Origin: an uncultured Rikenellaceae bacterium
GTDB taxonomy: Bacteria; Bacteroidota; Bacteroidia; Bacteroidales; Rikenellaceae
Direction: 5' to 3'
Length of the DNA stretch: 8,737 bases
NCBI GenBank assembly: GCA_947074135.1
Contig: CAMTOL010000084.1
Coordinates: forward strand, 1 to 8,737
Under the pieces are notes generated by a model. That model saw nothing but the letters and a program-made list of their open reading frames with translations. It ran no database searches and was not told where the DNA came from. The number at the start of each line of letters is the position of its first letter. Position 1 is the stretch's first letter. The translations under genes and the position numbers were made by a program. This document shows, one piece after another, positions 6,000 to 8,737 of this stretch.

Positions 6000-8737
6000 T
6001 TAGTGAGCTTCTAACCAGTTTTTACCAACGCCTATGTCAATTGTGAGTGGCACTTTTAAAGCGATAACGTTTGTCATTTGCTGCTCCAAAATAGACTTTA
6101 TCACCTCAACCTCTGACACTGGAGCTTCAATCACAATTTCGTCGTGAATTTGCAGTATCACTTTAGCCGTTAGGTTTTGGCGTTTTATTTCAGCGTGCAC
6201 TGCTATCATTGCCAACTTCATAATATCGGCAGCACTACCCTGAATAGGCGCATTAATAGCATTTCGCTCTGCCAATCCTCGCACAGTAGCGTTTGATGAG
6301 TTAATATCTGCAAGGTATCGTCTACGTCCAAAAATAGTTTCTACATAGCCTGTCGCTTTAGCCTCGTTTTTCACTCTCTCCATATATTGTTTCACGCCTC
6401 CATAGAGTCTAAAATAGCCTTCAATCAACTCTCCTGCCTCGCTTCTTGGTATATCGAGCCGTTGCGAGAGTCCAAAGGTCGAAATACCATAGATTATCCC
6501 AAAATTAGCTGTCTTAGCTCTACGTCGTTGCTCCTTTGTAACCTCATCGAGCGTTACTCCAGCAATCTTGGCAGCCGTAGCTGTATGTATATCCTCGTCA
6601 TCGACAAAGGCCTGAATCAAAGCAGGATCTTCGCTTAGATGCGCCATAATCCGAAGTTCTATTTGCGAATAGTCGGCTGCAATAATCACTGAATCTGCAT
6701 TCTCAGCAACAAAAGCTCGACGAATCTCACGTCCCATCTCCTCACGTATCGGAATGTTTTGCAGATTTGGGTTTGACGAGCTTAAACGACCAGTTGCCGT
6801 AGCCGCTTGGTTGAACGAGGTGTGAACTCTGTCTGTTTTGGGGTTAATCAGCAGTGGCAGTGCCTCAACATAGGTCGAAAGCAGTTTTTTTATGCCTCTA
6901 TACTCCAAAATCTGCTCTACAATCGGATGCTTACCTCGAAGTGAGTTTAGGGTTTCTTCGTCGGTTTTATACTGTCCAGTTTTAGTCTTTTTGGCCTTCT
7001 CGTTAAGCTTTAGCTTTTCGAAAAGCAGTTCGCCGAGTTGTTTTGGCGAATTAATATTTATTGTTTTATCCTCTGCAAGGGTATAGATTTCATTTTCAAT
7101 CTCCACTATCTTTGCGTTAAGCGTTTTAGCAGCCTCTCCAAGTAATTCAGTGTCTATCTTGACCCCTACTCGTTCCATATCGCAAAGCACCGAGATAAGT
7201 GGTTCTTCAATCTTAGCGTACAACTCTTCAGAGTTTTGTTCGGCAAGCATTGGCTGCAAAGTTTCGAAAAGTTGCAGCGTAACATCTGCATCTTCGGCTG
7301 CGTAATCTTTAATGATTGATGCTGGTACTTGCTCCATTGAGAGCTGCTTTGTACCCTTGCCAATAAGATTTTCAATGGGAATTGGCGAATAGCCTAAAAA
7401 GTTCCTTGCCATCGAGTCCATCGAGTGACGCCCCTCCGCATCGAGCAGATAGTGCACTATCATTGTATCGTGCAGAAATCCTCGCACTTCAACACCATAA
7501 TTCGAAAGCACCAACATATCGTACTTTATGTTCTGACCTATCTTTTTACACTTTTCACTCTCAAAAATCGGCTTCAATTTCTCCAATATTTCAGCACGAC
7601 GAGCCGATGGCGTAGGCAACCAATATGCAGTATTAGCCTCGACTGCAAACGACAACCCAACCAACTCGCAACGAAGCGGATCAATCGAAGTCGTTTCGGT
7701 ATCAAATGCCCAAATCTCAGCTTCCAACAGCTTTTCAGTCAACTCTTCCAACTCTTCATCGCTATGAACAGCAATATAGTTATGCTCTACATTTTCGATT
7801 GTTTTATACTGTTCGCTTTGAGCCGAGGTTCCGCTTGGTGGAGTTTGTATATTATTTGAATGGTTAGTTGCTGCCACTGGCGCATCGAAGAGCGACGTTT
7901 GAGTTGCCTCTGCTTTTTTCTGTGCCGAGTAGCTTTGAGCCTCTACCTTCATAGCTTCACCTCCATTTTCGACAGCCGAGAAGTGCAGAGCATCGGAGTC
8001 TAGGCGTTGCAAAAAGTAGCGAAAATTGTGTTCTCTGTAAATCTCTCTAAGTTTCGTGTTATCAGCAGGTTCTATTACCAACTCATCGGGATTGAACTCC
8101 AGTGGCACATCCAATCTAATCGTCGCCAACTCTTTAGAGAGTTTTAGCATTGAGAGCGAATTCTCAATTTTCTCGCGAGTTTTTCCCGTAATTTTATCCA
8201 GATTATCTATCACCCCCTCAACCGAGCCAAACTCAGCCACAAGCTTAGTAGCACCCTTCTCGCCAATACCTGCCACACCTGGTATATTATCCGAAGCATC
8301 GCCCCAAATCGCCAATATATCAATAACTTGCTTAGGTTCTGTGATTCCAAAATTCGCACACACCTCCTCAACTCCCCAAATCTCTACTCCACTACCACTC
8401 TTTCCCGGTTTATACATCATACAGTGAGGACAAACCAACTGTCCATAATCCTTATCCGAAGTAACCATATAGGTTACAAACTCACCAGTTGCGGCAGCCT
8501 TACGACAAAGCGTTCCAATAACATCATCAGCTTCGAAACCAGCAACCTCAAGCACAGGAATACGCATTGCTTCGAGAATCTGTTTAATAATAGGCGTAGC
8601 CAATATTATATCCTCTGGCGTAGCCTCTCGCTTAGCCTTATATGCCTCGAAGAGTTGATGACGAAAATTACTTCCCTTAGGATCAAACTCAACGCCTACA
8701 TACTGCGGTTTCTCTTTGGCAATAAGCTCATTACAAA
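6000..8737 (-). CDS. polA: DNA polymerase I (N-terminus beyond the right edge)
   Basis: Family A polymerase for Okazaki-fragment maturation and excision-repair gap filling; cytoplasmic. The reading frame is open to the right edge, so 911 residues are visible and about 45 N-terminal ones are missing; the TTG at 8603 is an internal Leu codon. Numbering from the first visible codon, the 5' nuclease domain has VGVEFD (13-18), FEADDVIG (67-74), TSDKDYGQL (93-101) and GDASDNIPG (145-153), with its metal-binding acids intact. A Ser/Thr/Gln-rich linker follows (about 255-315). The 3'-5' exonuclease is complete: DTE (345-347), GQNIKYD (400-406) and YAAED (478-482), so proofreading is expected. The polymerase domain has motif A DYSQIELR (688-695), motif B RRAKTANFGIIYG (738-750; Lys741, Phe745, Tyr749) and motif C HDE (864-866). 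Phe745 matches E. coli F762, the form that discriminates against dideoxynucleotides. No frameshift or missing catalytic residue is seen. Confidence 0.98.
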   Translation of the reverse strand, partial: CNELIAKEKPQYVGVEFDPKGSNFRHQLFEAYKAKREATPEDIILATPIIKQILEAMRIPVLEVAGFEADDVIGTLCRKAAATGEFVTYMVTSDKDYGQLVCPHCMMYKPGKSGSGVEIWGVEEVCANFGITEPKQVIDILAIWGDASDNIPGVAGIGEKGATKLVAEFGSVEGVIDNLDKITGKTREKIENSLSMLKLSKELATIRLDVPLEFNPDELVIEPADNTKLREIYREHNFRYFLQRLDSDALHFSAVENGGEAMKVEAQSYSAQKKAEATQTSLFDAPVAATNHSNNIQTPPSGTSAQSEQYKTIENVEHNYIAVHSDEELEELTEKLLEAEIWAFDTETTSIDPLRCELVGLSFAVEANTAYWLPTPSARRAEILEKLKPIFESEKCKKIGQNIKYDMLVLSNYGVEVRGFLHDTMIVHYLLDAEGRHSMDSMARNFLGYSPIPIENLIGKGTKQLSMEQVPASIIKDYAAEDADVTLQLFETLQPMLAEQNSEELYAKIEEPLISVLCDMERVGVKIDTELLGEAAKTLNAKIVEIENEIYTLAEDKTININSPKQLGELLFEKLKLNEKAKKTKTGQYKTDEETLNSLRGKHPIVEQILEYRGIKKLLSTYVEALPLLINPKTDRVHTSFNQAATATGRLSSSNPNLQNIPIREEMGREIRRAFVAENADSVIIAADYSQIELRIMAHLSEDPALIQAFVDDEDIHTATAAKIAGVTLDEVTKEQRRRAKTANFGIIYGISTFGLSQRLDIPRSEAGELIEGYFRLYGGVKQYMERVKNEAKATGYVETIFGRRRYLADINSSNATVRGLAERNAINAPIQGSAADIMKLAMIAVHAEIKRQNLTAKVILQIHDEIVIEAPVSEVEVIKSILEQQMTNVIALKVPLTIDIGVGKNWLEAH

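Noticed and set aside
7425..7859. 144-codon open frame on the plus strand opposite polA, and other frames of 64-123 codons within polA and the symporter gene
   Set aside because: All are shadows of strongly supported genes on the other strand; none shows a start context, signal or domain of its own.
8601..8603. TTG at 8603 as the start of polA
   Set aside because: The frame continues upstream to the window edge with clear 5' nuclease sequence (VGVEFD, FRHQLFEAYKAKRE), so the TTG is an internal Leu codon.

Overview
The window looks like a chromosomal housekeeping stretch from a member of the Bacteroidota, most likely the order Bacteroidales. Three things point there: the GyrB and PolA sequences (a short GyrB without the large gammaproteobacterial insertion, ending in a YARIDA-type tail, and a PolA with all three domains intact); promoter elements of the Bacteroidota type (TAnnTTTG near -7, with TTTG about 20 bases upstream); and start codons preceded by A-rich sequence rather than a Shine-Dalgarno motif. 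Genus cannot be fixed from sequence reading alone.

Layout from left to right. (1) Positions 1-1702, minus strand: a two-gene transport/modification unit. A DAACS-type dicarboxylate/amino-acid:cation symporter overlaps by 20 bases a downstream membrane acyltransferase (acyltransferase 3 family) that runs off the left edge. A good Bacteroidota promoter precedes the symporter, and a near-palindrome centred on CpG covers the predicted transcription start. (2) Positions 1703-1988: an AT-rich divergent intergenic region with several inverted repeats and no gene. (3) Positions 1989-3308, plus strand: a GPH/SLC45-like sugar transporter of the major facilitator superfamily, closed by a strong hairpin terminator shared with the convergent gyrB. 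(4) Positions 3412-8737, minus strand, transcribed right to left: polA (its N-terminus lies off the right edge), a small orphan lipoprotein with its own -7 element and a strong intrinsic terminator, then gyrB with its own promoter.

How the genes fit together: gyrB and polA are core replication and repair genes but are separated by a terminator, so they probably form separate transcription units. The two transporters diverge from a shared regulatory region and probably serve uptake of small organic anions or amino acids and of a disaccharide-like sugar. I see no CRISPR array, insertion sequence, integrase, tRNA, rRNA or defence cassette. I did not find a convincing new system. The points most worth a second look are the non-canonical cation- and substrate-site residues of the symporter, the clamp-binding-like peptide in the PolA linker, the orphan lipoprotein, and the inverted repeats between the transporters.
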